From the NCBI GenBank assembly GCA_002711555.1, contig PARQ01000030.1:1-32087 (forward strand): DNA of 32,087 nt. Reading direction: 5' to 3'. The translations under genes and the position numbers were made by a program. Origin of the DNA: Rhodospirillaceae bacterium. GTDB lineage: Bacteria > Pseudomonadota > Alphaproteobacteria > UBA8366. The notes under the pieces are model-generated. The model was given only the letters and a program-made list of their open reading frames with translations, was not told where the DNA came from and made no database searches. Each line of letters opens with the position of its first letter. Within the stretch, counting starts at the first letter, position 1. Below, one piece after another: positions 16,258-23,873 of the stretch.

Positions 16258-17058
16258 CTATCGTACCAACTGATATTTAGGATAGTCCCCTAATGTAAAC
16301 TCAATAACGCCACAGGCCTTTCGCAAGTAATGTAGTCCTTCTCGATATTGACCGCACCCTAAAAGACAGCCTCCTAGGTTTTTCTGACTTTCTTTAAAAT
16401 CAGGGTCGATTGAAAGGGCCCTTAGGTAACTATCGGTTGCCTTATCTAATAAGGATAGATCTTGGTACGAATTCCCAAGATTATGGTGTGCTTCCATAAA
16501 ATTTGAGTCTATTTCTATGGCTCTTTGAAATTGTTTTATTGCATCTTCTGGTCGCTCGAGTAAACGCAACACATTCCCTAAATTGTTAAGCGCATCTAAA
16601 AACTTGGGTTCGTGCTCAAGCGCGGATTCATAACTTTTTTCTGCTGCCGATAACGATCCTTTTTGTTCATGTGCCAACCCTAACTGATTGTAAGTTTCAG
16701 GGCTTTCCGATTCAAATGATATAGCCGTTTCATAGCAAGAGATTGCTGTATCAATTTCGCCGCTTTCATGATGTACTTTCCCAAGGTTATAATGTGCATC
16801 TGCATAATCAGGGGCAATTTCAAGTGCCTGTGAGATAAGCGTTTTAGCTAGTTTATGGTCGCCGCGCTGAAATTGCAGGACACCGTGATAATGTAATGCG
16901 ATTGGATTTCCGGGATCATTCTTAAGTATTTCGAGGTATATTCCCGCTGCTCCATCGAGATCTCCGGTGCCGTGCAAATCCACCGCTTTTTCCATCAGTG
17001 CCTGGGTCATATCAGAAGCACTGGGATTTTTATTTTGGTTTCGTTTTCGACGTGACAT
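16258..17058 (-). CDS. tetratricopeptide repeat protein
   Basis: This 266-residue soluble protein consists almost entirely of about six or seven TPR units from residue 16 to about 250. Repeat ends such as ALEIAPDYADAHYNLGKV, ALEHEPKFLDALNNLGNV and AIEIDSNFMEAHHNLGNS make the 34-residue period obvious. The N-terminus is basic (MSRRKRNQNKN) and there is no signal peptide. The C-terminal tail (RKACGVIEFTLGDYPKY) leaves the TPR pattern and may be a linker to a partner. The start has AAAGGTG as ribosome binding site. It lies 17 bp upstream of the prolyl-hydroxylase-like gene, suggesting that the two proteins act together, as the fused protein downstream does within one chain. TPRs mediate protein-protein binding; no enzyme domain is present. 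Confidence 0.88.
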   Translation of the reverse strand: MSRRKRNQNKNPSASDMTQALMEKAVDLHGTGDLDGAAGIYLEILKNDPGNPIALHYHGVLQFQRGDHKLAKTLISQALEIAPDYADAHYNLGKVHHESGEIDTAISCYETAISFESESPETYNQLGLAHEQKGSLSAAEKSYESALEHEPKFLDALNNLGNVLRLLERPEDAIKQFQRAIEIDSNFMEAHHNLGNSYQDLSLLDKATDSYLRALSIDPDFKESQKNLGGCLLGCGQYREGLHYLRKACGVIEFTLGDYPKYQLVR

Positions 17059-17205
17059 TCAACACCTTTGTTACTTGGCCTAATTAATTAAAATAAATCG
17101 TACTCGAACATCGGATTTTTATGTGCGATCATCGTAATCCGTGAATTAAGATTTTCATACAGATCTTTTTGAGCACGTTCAATTTTCACTAATTAGGAGA
17201 TACCA

Positions 17206-17511
17206 ATGGCTAAGAAGACCCCTTACGAATTAGTTCCGCAGCTAGGTCGCTTGCGCGATGATGTTCTCTTCGGAGATGTTTGGGAACAACCGGAACTCAG
17301 CAAACGTGACCGCAGCTTGATAACTGTAACAATGCTTGCAGCGCTATATAGAACACCGGAATTGAAAGGCCACATGGAGCGAGCACTTGAAAATGGCGTG
17401 ACACATGATGAACTTCGCGGCTTAATTACCCACGTTGCATTCTATGCTGGATGGCCATGCGCAGTTAATGCCGGTCGTGTGGCTTGTGAAATTTTTGGTG
17501 ATGAAGACTAA
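17206..17511 (+). CDS. carboxymuconolactone decarboxylase family protein (PcaC-like)
   Basis: This 101-residue protein covers one complete CMD domain: KRDRSLITVTMLAALYR (about 34-50), ELKGHMERALENGVTHDEL and THVAFYAGWPCAVNAGRVA. It lacks the CxxC of AhpD peroxidases and so is closer to the PcaC (4-carboxymuconolactone decarboxylase) branch, where members decarboxylate or isomerise small lactones or have unknown roles. The start codon has TAGGAG eight bases upstream. It is a single plus-strand gene between two minus-strand TPR/oxygenase units and stops 16 bp from the convergent end of the fused TPR/oxygenase. No other beta-ketoadipate pathway genes are in the window, so PcaC function should not be assumed. 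Confidence 0.87.
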   Translation: MAKKTPYELVPQLGRLRDDVLFGDVWEQPELSKRDRSLITVTMLAALYRTPELKGHMERALENGVTHDELRGLITHVAFYAGWPCAVNAGRVACEIFGDED

Positions 17512-17527
17512 AAAAGGAAATAATTTT

Positions 17528-19021
17528 TTAAAGAGTTGGAATTACGTCATAGGCAACGCAAAGGCGTTCTTCTTTATTATTGAATGGTAGAACGCTATGG
17601 AACAAAGACGCTGGAAATAGCACAAGGTCCCCTGTTCGTACTCGACAGATTTTGCGCGGATAATCGTTATTTATTATTGGCATTTGGTCTCCGTTAAGGC
17701 CGAATGCTATGGCGCCTTCGTTGCCTGTAACTCTTTCTGGTATATTAAGATATAGGGTGCCAGAAAGCCAACCTGGATCATGAATGTGGGGTTCAACTTG
17801 TCCGCCACTGCTTATTTTAAGGTACCAAGCCTCAAGACGCCAATTTTCGGGCCAATGTGAAATGATACCCGCATCCAACTCTGAATGTTCCGATTGGAAT
17901 GCACAAACATGCTTTTTAATAAGGGCATGTAACCCATCAAGAGACGGGTGAGGTTTGTCGAAAAGGTTGCCTAGTGATGTTTTGCCGTTTGAGATATGTC
18001 CCTGATCGGGAAGCTCACGATAGTGCCCTTCGATGAAATAATCCTTTAATGCCTGAATAGTTTCTCGTCCAACTTTGGTGTCCATGACATTTGACACGTG
18101 AATAAGGTCAATAGGATTTTGGCAGAAAGGGTAGCGATCCTCAATTTTCCATTGGTTAGATGCAAATGCGCTTACCGCCGCCACGGCGCGATCATTTGGA
18201 TCCTCTTTCAATACATGATTAATTTTTTTAGTGAAGGCATGCTTTTTATTGAGCGAGTAGAGGCAATGAAGAATTCTATAATTAGATTTACGTTGATTAG
18301 CTTGTTCGAAAGCTTCTACAGCCTCCTCGAGCCGACCAAGTTTCTGTAGTGCATTACCAATATTGAACTGAGTACGCGCTGTTTCTGGCAAATATTTAGT
18401 TGCAGTTTGAAAGGCTGATAAAGCCTCCTCTACACGGCCTAGTACCATCAGAGAGTTTCCGAGGTTTGTATGTGCTTCACCAAACTCAGGCGATATTGCA
18501 AGAGCCTTATTGAAATTCAATATAGCCTTATCGAATTCAACAAGTTTGTGAAGTACCAAGCCCAAATTATTGTAACAATCTGCATGTTGCGGCTCGAGGG
18601 TAAGGGCCTTGTTAAATACCTTTACTGCTTCATCAAATCTCTGCTCGTCATCAAGTGCGCTACCAAGGCCTACATAAAAATCAGCAATTTCTGGATTATG
18701 GTTAATTGCCTCTTGGAAATTTTCTACGGCTTCGGCGCTGCGTCCGAGTTTCTGAAGAGCAAGGCCCTTATTACAATAGGCTTCTGCCATTCCAGGCTCG
18801 TAATCAATTGCATGATCAAAAGAAGAAAGAGAATCTAATATTTTGCCCGTCTGTATCTGCAGAACGCCCAGCAGTTGGTACACCTTGGAATTTTTAGGGT
18901 CTACCTCAAGGATTTGAGAATAGATGGATTCTGCGGCAGCTAAGTCTCCTTTCTCATGGGTCTTTAAGCCAAAATCAATGGCTTCTTCTATGGTGACTTC
19001 TGCTTCGTCGCCATGAGGCAT
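17528..19021 (-). CDS. TPR protein fused to a C-terminal 2OG-Fe(II) oxygenase domain
   Basis: The ATG at 19021, preceded by GGAG with six bases spacing, gives 497 residues; a TTG four codons earlier is less likely. Residues about 12-245 carry about seven TPR units (for example PGMAEAYCNKGLALQKLG). After a linker, residues about 385-497 form a 2OG-Fe(II) oxygenase domain of the putative-2OG (PF13759-like) type, with EPHIHDPGWLSGTLYLN (iron ligand candidates H412/H414/D415), FPASLFHSV (H475) and an Arg near 486. It is presumably a hydroxylase whose TPR part selects a protein or peptide substrate. It begins 18 bp after the PrpF-like gene ends, so it is likely the last gene of the TcuA-PrpF operon, a surprising partner for an organic-acid pathway. 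Confidence 0.9.
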   Translation of the reverse strand: MPHGDEAEVTIEEAIDFGLKTHEKGDLAAAESIYSQILEVDPKNSKVYQLLGVLQIQTGKILDSLSSFDHAIDYEPGMAEAYCNKGLALQKLGRSAEAVENFQEAINHNPEIADFYVGLGSALDDEQRFDEAVKVFNKALTLEPQHADCYNNLGLVLHKLVEFDKAILNFNKALAISPEFGEAHTNLGNSLMVLGRVEEALSAFQTATKYLPETARTQFNIGNALQKLGRLEEAVEAFEQANQRKSNYRILHCLYSLNKKHAFTKKINHVLKEDPNDRAVAAVSAFASNQWKIEDRYPFCQNPIDLIHVSNVMDTKVGRETIQALKDYFIEGHYRELPDQGHISNGKTSLGNLFDKPHPSLDGLHALIKKHVCAFQSEHSELDAGIISHWPENWRLEAWYLKISSGGQVEPHIHDPGWLSGTLYLNIPERVTGNEGAIAFGLNGDQMPIINNDYPRKICRVRTGDLVLFPASLFHSVLPFNNKEERLCVAYDVIPTL

Positions 19022-19039
19022 GGCGTACTCCAATATTAG

Positions 19040-20242
19040 TTACTCAGCAGCGTTGGCAATTTTAACTTTGGCAAATGAAGGGACGCTTGAGGCTGACACA
19101 TAAACCTTGCCATCAAAAAGTCGGCGTTGGGTTCTGTAGGCAGAGGTTTGCTCTACAAACCACTCACCATTTCTTTTTTGATGTACGCTGGCATTTATAT
19201 CTATAAATCCAGAACCATGCATGACAATAATATCATCTTTATCGTGCTTTGATTTGCGCGATACTTCGTGCTGAATGGTGCCTGTAATGCGACTTGCAGT
19301 GGCTGTGCACATGGTACACGTAAGTGGAAGGGCACGATGGCAATTACCTGAAGACAAAATCCGAGCTGTTAAATGGCCGGTTTCCGCTGGTAATGTCTCA
19401 CCTGACATAAGTACTGCATCTTGGGGAGGACTTACGAAACCAATGAAGGGCGTCACAGGCGAGTTTTGGCTGACTTCCTCCGGGGTTTCTCCAAAGCCAA
19501 TCATTGCTCCCGCATGAGATCTTATTAACTCAAGTTTTTCCATTAATTCTGCATTTGCATCGATCTCATCGGGCAACTCTGTTCCCTTCAATCCAACACT
19601 TTCTGCATGCACTGTCACAACGGTATTTGCAGCATCAACGATTGACACCTCGATTTTGCCCAAGCCAGATATGTTAAGTATATCCCTTGTGTTACCGGTA
19701 GGGAGTAATTTGCCAGTACTCGCTCCTCCGGGCGTTTGAAAGGCCATCCGAACAGGAGATCCCGTGCCGGCAACGCCCTTAAGTTCATAATCCCCATCGA
19801 CAGCAGAGAGGCCGTCATCAAGATCGAAATAGGCATGTAAAATCTTGTTGGTATTGGTGTTTAAAACACGAACCATTGCTTGCCCATCCACTAGCTGCGG
19901 TGGGACCAATCCTTCATCAACCGCGAAAGGACCCATCGCGGCCGACATGTTGCCGCAGTTAGCATTGTAGCCCACCGTTGCATTGCGGACGCCTATTTGC
20001 GCAAAGGTATAATCGATATCGGCATCTGGATGGTCGGATATTCCTACCACACACACTTTTGAGAGGGACGATATACCGCCGCCCATGCCATTGAGTTGGC
20101 GACCATTAGGGTCCGGAGTACCCATAGCCGCCAGAAAAAATTCGTCCCAATGAGCTCTTTCAGGAAGGTCACAGTCTTTGAACACTATAGCATTTGAAGT
20201 GCCGCCACGAATAAACGCTGCCGGGATTGAAAGTTGCTTCAT
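19040..20242 (-). CDS. PrpF family isomerase
   Basis: This 400-residue protein belongs to the PrpF family, which has two diaminopimelate-epimerase-like halves. The N-terminal PAAFIRGGTSNAIVF (7-21) and NGMGGGISSLSKV (51-63) are diagnostic. K62 in SSLSKV and C96 in NANCGN match the lysine and cysteine regions of the PrpF active site. Known members isomerise double bonds in unsaturated tri- or dicarboxylates: 2-methylaconitate isomerase, aconitate isomerases and oxalomesaconate tautomerase. There is no prpC, prpB or acnD here, so methylcitrate-cycle function is doubtful. It begins 20 bp after a tricarballylate-dehydrogenase-like gene with GGAG as ribosome binding site, which points to an aconitate-like substrate (inference). 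Confidence 0.9.
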   Translation of the reverse strand: MKQLSIPAAFIRGGTSNAIVFKDCDLPERAHWDEFFLAAMGTPDPNGRQLNGMGGGISSLSKVCVVGISDHPDADIDYTFAQIGVRNATVGYNANCGNMSAAMGPFAVDEGLVPPQLVDGQAMVRVLNTNTNKILHAYFDLDDGLSAVDGDYELKGVAGTGSPVRMAFQTPGGASTGKLLPTGNTRDILNISGLGKIEVSIVDAANTVVTVHAESVGLKGTELPDEIDANAELMEKLELIRSHAGAMIGFGETPEEVSQNSPVTPFIGFVSPPQDAVLMSGETLPAETGHLTARILSSGNCHRALPLTCTMCTATASRITGTIQHEVSRKSKHDKDDIIVMHGSGFIDINASVHQKRNGEWFVEQTSAYRTQRRLFDGKVYVSASSVPSFAKVKIANAAE

Positions 20243-20262
20243 TAGTAACTCCGTTCTTATGA

Positions 20263-21747
20263 TTACGCCTTTTCCTGAGCTGCATTCCTACCTGCAATGC
20301 GTCCAAAAACCTGGCCAGAAACCAAACCTGAACCACCTGGGTAATTATAATGAAATAAGCCACCAACCATTTCGCCTGCTGTGTAAAGACCTGGGATAGG
20401 GCGCCAGTCTGTACCTATAACTTGGGCCTCTGGGTTTACCTTTAATCCCCCAAAGGTGAAGGTAATCCCGCCCGTTGCCGGGTAAGCGTGATACGGCGGT
20501 TCATCAATCTTGGTTGCCCAGTTACTTTTTGGTAAAGCAAGGCCTTCAGTTGCTAAGCCATCTTTTTGTGTTGGATCAAACCTGTCTGCAGATTTTGCAC
20601 AATTATTGTACTCATTGATGGTTTTCAGTGCTTGAGCTTTATCATCGATATCCATCATCTCAACCAAATCTTCAAAATTATCAGCTATCAATGGCTTTGC
20701 TGTTTCGTATCGTGGCTCTAAATGTTGAACTGTTTTTTGATCAAAAATTTGATATGCTTTGGATCCTGGTTCGTCGAGAATTGCTGCACCGAATTTGGCG
20801 TAAGTATACATATTGGTATCCTCGCCTTCATCTACAAACCTCAGTCCCTTACGATTAATCATGATACCGAATAGATAGGAAAGTCGATTAGATTTGTCAG
20901 TCAATTTGCGGTCAGCAAAATCACTCCAATCGGCATCAATTGGGGTTGAATGCCTTCCTGACCATTGTCCCCAAGGCATTGCTCCTATCGCTAAAGCCAT
21001 GCGCAACCCATCTCCTTGGTTAAAGGATGTTCCTCTAACCTTTGCATGATCCCACGGAGCCCCTAGATATTGAGCTCTCCATTGGGCATTAGCTTCAAAG
21101 CCACCACAAGCTAGGACAACAGCGTTGGCAGTGATCGTCTTTGATCCGCCGCTTTCTTTTGTAACTACTCCGTGAACTCTGCCTGCATCATTCTGAATTA
21201 ATTCCGTTGCACCGGAGCCATATCGAATTTCGATGCCTGCCTCTTCTGCTGCTTTAAACCAGCAGCTCGAAAGCCCGACACCTTCATGGACTGCTCGAAC
21301 AACGACACCGCCAGGAAATGTCCATTGCCCATTAACCATTATTCCGCATACTGACGTTGCCGGTTCACATGGTATTTTTGCCGTTTCGACTGCCCACTTA
21401 ACGGTATCATAAGAATTGTCAATCATGACTGCTGCAAGTTCTCTGTCAGTGCGCCCTTGAGTGACGCGGTCAAGGTCATTCCAGAACCGTTCTTTCGTAT
21501 ATGGGGTAATACCTTCGTAAAAGTTTAAATATTCGTCTTCAACTCCCGGAAGGAAAGGTTCCAAGTCGCGGGGTTCATCGAAAGCAATTCGAAATATTGA
21601 GCCTGACCAATGTGTGTTACCACCGCGCATTTCCTTGTGCGCTTTTTCTAGCACCACCACATTCTCTGCGCCATTTTCCTTAGCCGATAAAGCGGCGGCA
21701 AAAGCTGCATTTCCGGCGCCCACTACGATTACGTCATAATCTGGCAT
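20263..21747 (-). CDS. tcuA: FAD-dependent tricarballylate dehydrogenase-like protein
   Basis: This 494-residue flavoprotein is of the fumarate-reductase / FAD_binding_2 type. It starts with YDVIVVGAGNAAFAAALSA (dinucleotide fold, about 4-22) followed by KEMRGGNTHWSG. ACGGFEANAQWRAQYLG and the C-terminal GLYTAGEMVGGLFHYNYPGG complete the FAD domain. The GAGNAA start and RGGNT motif are typical of TcuA, which oxidises tricarballylate to cis-aconitate; KsdD-like or other succinate-type dehydrogenases are alternatives. A strong AGGAGG precedes the ATG. It is followed after 20 bp by the PrpF isomerase, so an oxidise-then-isomerise pathway is likely. No tcuB electron-transfer gene or tcuC transporter is adjacent. 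Confidence 0.82.
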   Translation of the reverse strand: MPDYDVIVVGAGNAAFAAALSAKENGAENVVVLEKAHKEMRGGNTHWSGSIFRIAFDEPRDLEPFLPGVEDEYLNFYEGITPYTKERFWNDLDRVTQGRTDRELAAVMIDNSYDTVKWAVETAKIPCEPATSVCGIMVNGQWTFPGGVVVRAVHEGVGLSSCWFKAAEEAGIEIRYGSGATELIQNDAGRVHGVVTKESGGSKTITANAVVLACGGFEANAQWRAQYLGAPWDHAKVRGTSFNQGDGLRMALAIGAMPWGQWSGRHSTPIDADWSDFADRKLTDKSNRLSYLFGIMINRKGLRFVDEGEDTNMYTYAKFGAAILDEPGSKAYQIFDQKTVQHLEPRYETAKPLIADNFEDLVEMMDIDDKAQALKTINEYNNCAKSADRFDPTQKDGLATEGLALPKSNWATKIDEPPYHAYPATGGITFTFGGLKVNPEAQVIGTDWRPIPGLYTAGEMVGGLFHYNYPGGSGLVSGQVFGRIAGRNAAQEKA

Positions 21748-21873
21748 GAGAACTTCCTCCTATAAAACTTTGTACACAAATATTTAACGGCTCTGTACTT
21801 TATTCTGAGCAGTTTTTCAACGGCATGCCCCCATATGTGCCTTTTGGAAAAAATGATCAAGCATATCAACTGA

Positions 21874-21921
21874 GGGCAATTTGAATAATATCCTTATTTC
21901 TGAGGGCTACTCAAATTGCCC
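21874..21921. repeat. 11-bp perfect inverted repeat upstream of tcuA-like gene
   Basis: GGGCAATTTGA (21874-21884) and TCAAATTGCCC (21911-21921) pair perfectly over 11 bp around a 26-nt loop. A short direct repeat TGAGGGC also occurs at the left edge and inside the loop. It lies in the 273-bp gap between the end of one CoA-transferase and the tcuA-like start. No U-run follows on either strand, so it is either an imperfect terminator or a protein-binding site; the rest of the gap shows nothing else. Confidence 0.45.
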
Positions 21922-22020
21922 GCTAATAATAACTTATGCCTCGAGTTAGCTACCCGATAAGTGGTTCGTCCCTCAAAGGTGATTTCATCGCTTTGCAAAA
22001 ATTTCACCATTGCATATCCA

Positions 22021-23433
22021 TTAATTAAGCCAATCGGCACTATTCGATCCCAAGCTAGGAGATGGTTTATCCCAAAAAGGACGAGTTTCAGACATGGTGA
22101 GTACAGGTCCTAGGTGCTTTATTTTTCCGAAGGTACAATCAGTTTCAAGCATGATTTTATCAAGCTCTTTTTTGGAAAGATCCATATCGGGTTTAGCAGG
22201 TTCCACGTGGCCTTGCTGGTATATGAACATTCCGGAACGACAAAGCGAAACGCGTACATGGTAGGATCCGCCCTCGCGTGCTCTACGCGCTAACGCTAGT
22301 AATACCCCATACGCCCCATTATAGCCGGTCGTGTAATCACACGCTGATGCGGGCAAAAGCTTTGGTCGGCCATCATCAACATTCACTCCGTTATCCAAAC
22401 ATATCCCTGTCGCGGACTGTGCTATTTGCTCCCAACCACCCCTGTCTGAGAAAGGGCCTCCGTGGCCGTAGCAACTAATAGAAAGATAAATTATTCCGGG
22501 GCGTTCGGATGCTAATTGTTTAGGACTTAAGCCGTGCTTTTCCATTATTCCGGGTCGGTAGCCTTGACTAAAAACATCCGCCTGCATTGATAACTTCTTA
22601 AGGGTCTCCAATTCTTTTTCTTTATTTAGATTTAAAAAACAGCTCCGTTTACCATGGCTTGTATCCATCACATGTTCGGGTACTTGAGGTAAATGTTCAG
22701 CAGTAACCATTAGAACATCGGCACCATTTTCCGCAAGCGTACGAGCTGCTATGGGGCCAGCTAGGATACGGGTCAAGTCTAAAACTCTGATGCCATCGAG
22801 AGGGCGCTTTCCTGAAGAAAATGGAATAGGGTCCGTTTCCCCAATTTTTTCAATTTCTACTAACGGCTTTAAAGATAACATGGCGCCGTGGGGATGCTCT
22901 GACCATTCGTTATTAGATCTTACAATAGATCCGCATGCACGGGCTGCAGCAATAGCTTCCTCGAGTTCATGTGAGTCCCATTTGGAGACAGCTTTCGCGA
23001 CTGCTTTTGCATTAGACTCACATTGAAGCACGCTCATCACTCGGTCATGCAGATGTGGAAGATTGAAATGCGGTAGATACCAGCGTCCGTCTTTGCACTG
23101 CCAGGGTTGCGTAATTGAACGCATGTGAGCCATAGATGGGGAGGCTGAAATAGGCTCAAACTCACCATTAACATTTGGCTGACTTAGGTATAGCGAACTT
23201 CTGCATGTTGCAGCCGCATGCCTAACATCAATGTTTATTTTTTGGCGTCGCCCAGTTTTAAGTTCATGTATATCAGTGACGGCAACGCCAACACCCGCCA
23301 GGATACTTGCGGTTGCCTCGCCAAGCTTAAACCGTGATGTAAAGACAGGGTCCTCACCAGTGATTGCTACTTCACTGTCTTCCGGGTTAGGTAGCTTGCG
23401 AATAGCCATTACTTCGTCAAATGATTGTGTCAT
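22021..23433 (-). CDS. CaiB/BaiF CoA-transferase with permuted domain order
   Basis: This 470-residue protein is longer than a standard family III CoA-transferase and its parts run in an unusual order. Residues about 45-200 match the second half of the fold: a TGRRQKINIDVRHAAATC helix segment, CKDGRWYLP, and a small domain ending in NEWSEHPHG. The normal N-terminal signature PLDGIRVLDLTRILAGP comes only at 211-227, followed by ADVLMV and the probable catalytic Asp D366 in PASACDYTTGY. A second copy of the post-catalytic helix follows (GSYHVRVSLCRSGMF). The N-half is therefore complete and the C-half precedes it. AAGGAG lies eight bases before the ATG. Activity is plausible because the catalytic Asp region is kept; the substrate is unknown. 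Confidence 0.85.
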   Translation of the reverse strand: MTQSFDEVMAIRKLPNPEDSEVAITGEDPVFTSRFKLGEATASILAGVGVAVTDIHELKTGRRQKINIDVRHAAATCRSSLYLSQPNVNGEFEPISASPSMAHMRSITQPWQCKDGRWYLPHFNLPHLHDRVMSVLQCESNAKAVAKAVSKWDSHELEEAIAAARACGSIVRSNNEWSEHPHGAMLSLKPLVEIEKIGETDPIPFSSGKRPLDGIRVLDLTRILAGPIAARTLAENGADVLMVTAEHLPQVPEHVMDTSHGKRSCFLNLNKEKELETLKKLSMQADVFSQGYRPGIMEKHGLSPKQLASERPGIIYLSISCYGHGGPFSDRGGWEQIAQSATGICLDNGVNVDDGRPKLLPASACDYTTGYNGAYGVLLALARRAREGGSYHVRVSLCRSGMFIYQQGHVEPAKPDMDLSKKELDKIMLETDCTFGKIKHLGPVLTMSETRPFWDKPSPSLGSNSADWLN

Positions 23434-23873
23434 TTCGGAATCTCCTTCTCCTACTATATGAGCTCGTATGTCGCCTAATGTCTAGTAGGGCTGAGGGATC
23501 TGCCGTTGTGTAAGGTTAATAGTTCTCTTCTACCAGCGTCTTAAACCATCCTTACTAAAAGGAAATTAGCGCACAGTCGAACTCTGTAGAAGGGCCTGAC
23601 GGGTATAGCGTTCTCAATTTATGGGTAATGGTGTGGCAGCGTAATGAAAGACTTTAGAAATAGAACAAGGGGTATAATAGACAAATTACAATGATGGGCG
23701 GAGGTTGCTCAGAATTGTACTATCACAATAGACTTTCCTTCTCTCTCTATTGCTAGCTTGATACCTTTGTTTTGGCCAGCAGGCAGCATCACCAAAACTT
23801 ATGGACAACGACAATTTAAGGACCAAGTATTGATAAGATTTCTGCCAACGCCGATTCTTATTGCTGCTGGGCG
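23434..23873. other. intergenic gap within a same-strand gene block
   Basis: This 440-bp stretch separates the enolase-superfamily gene from the permuted CoA-transferase, both on the minus strand. I find no coding sequence with a plausible start and no clear terminator or strong inverted repeat. It probably holds the promoter of the CoA-transferase gene. A TATAAT at 23673-23678 on the plus strand has no plus-strand gene to serve. Confidence 0.4.

Noticed and set aside
17112..17141. CGGATT/AATCCG inverted repeat between the divergent TPR and CMD genes
   Set aside because: Short arms with an 18-nt spacer; not strong enough to call an operator.
19040..21747. Methylcitrate cycle locus because of PrpF and PrpD proteins
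   Set aside because: No prpC, prpB or acnD genes are present, and PrpF is paired with a TcuA-like dehydrogenase instead.
23673..23678. TATAAT on the plus strand, possible -10 box
   Set aside because: No plus-strand gene follows for more than 5 kb and no well-spaced -35 is evident; likely chance in AT-rich DNA.
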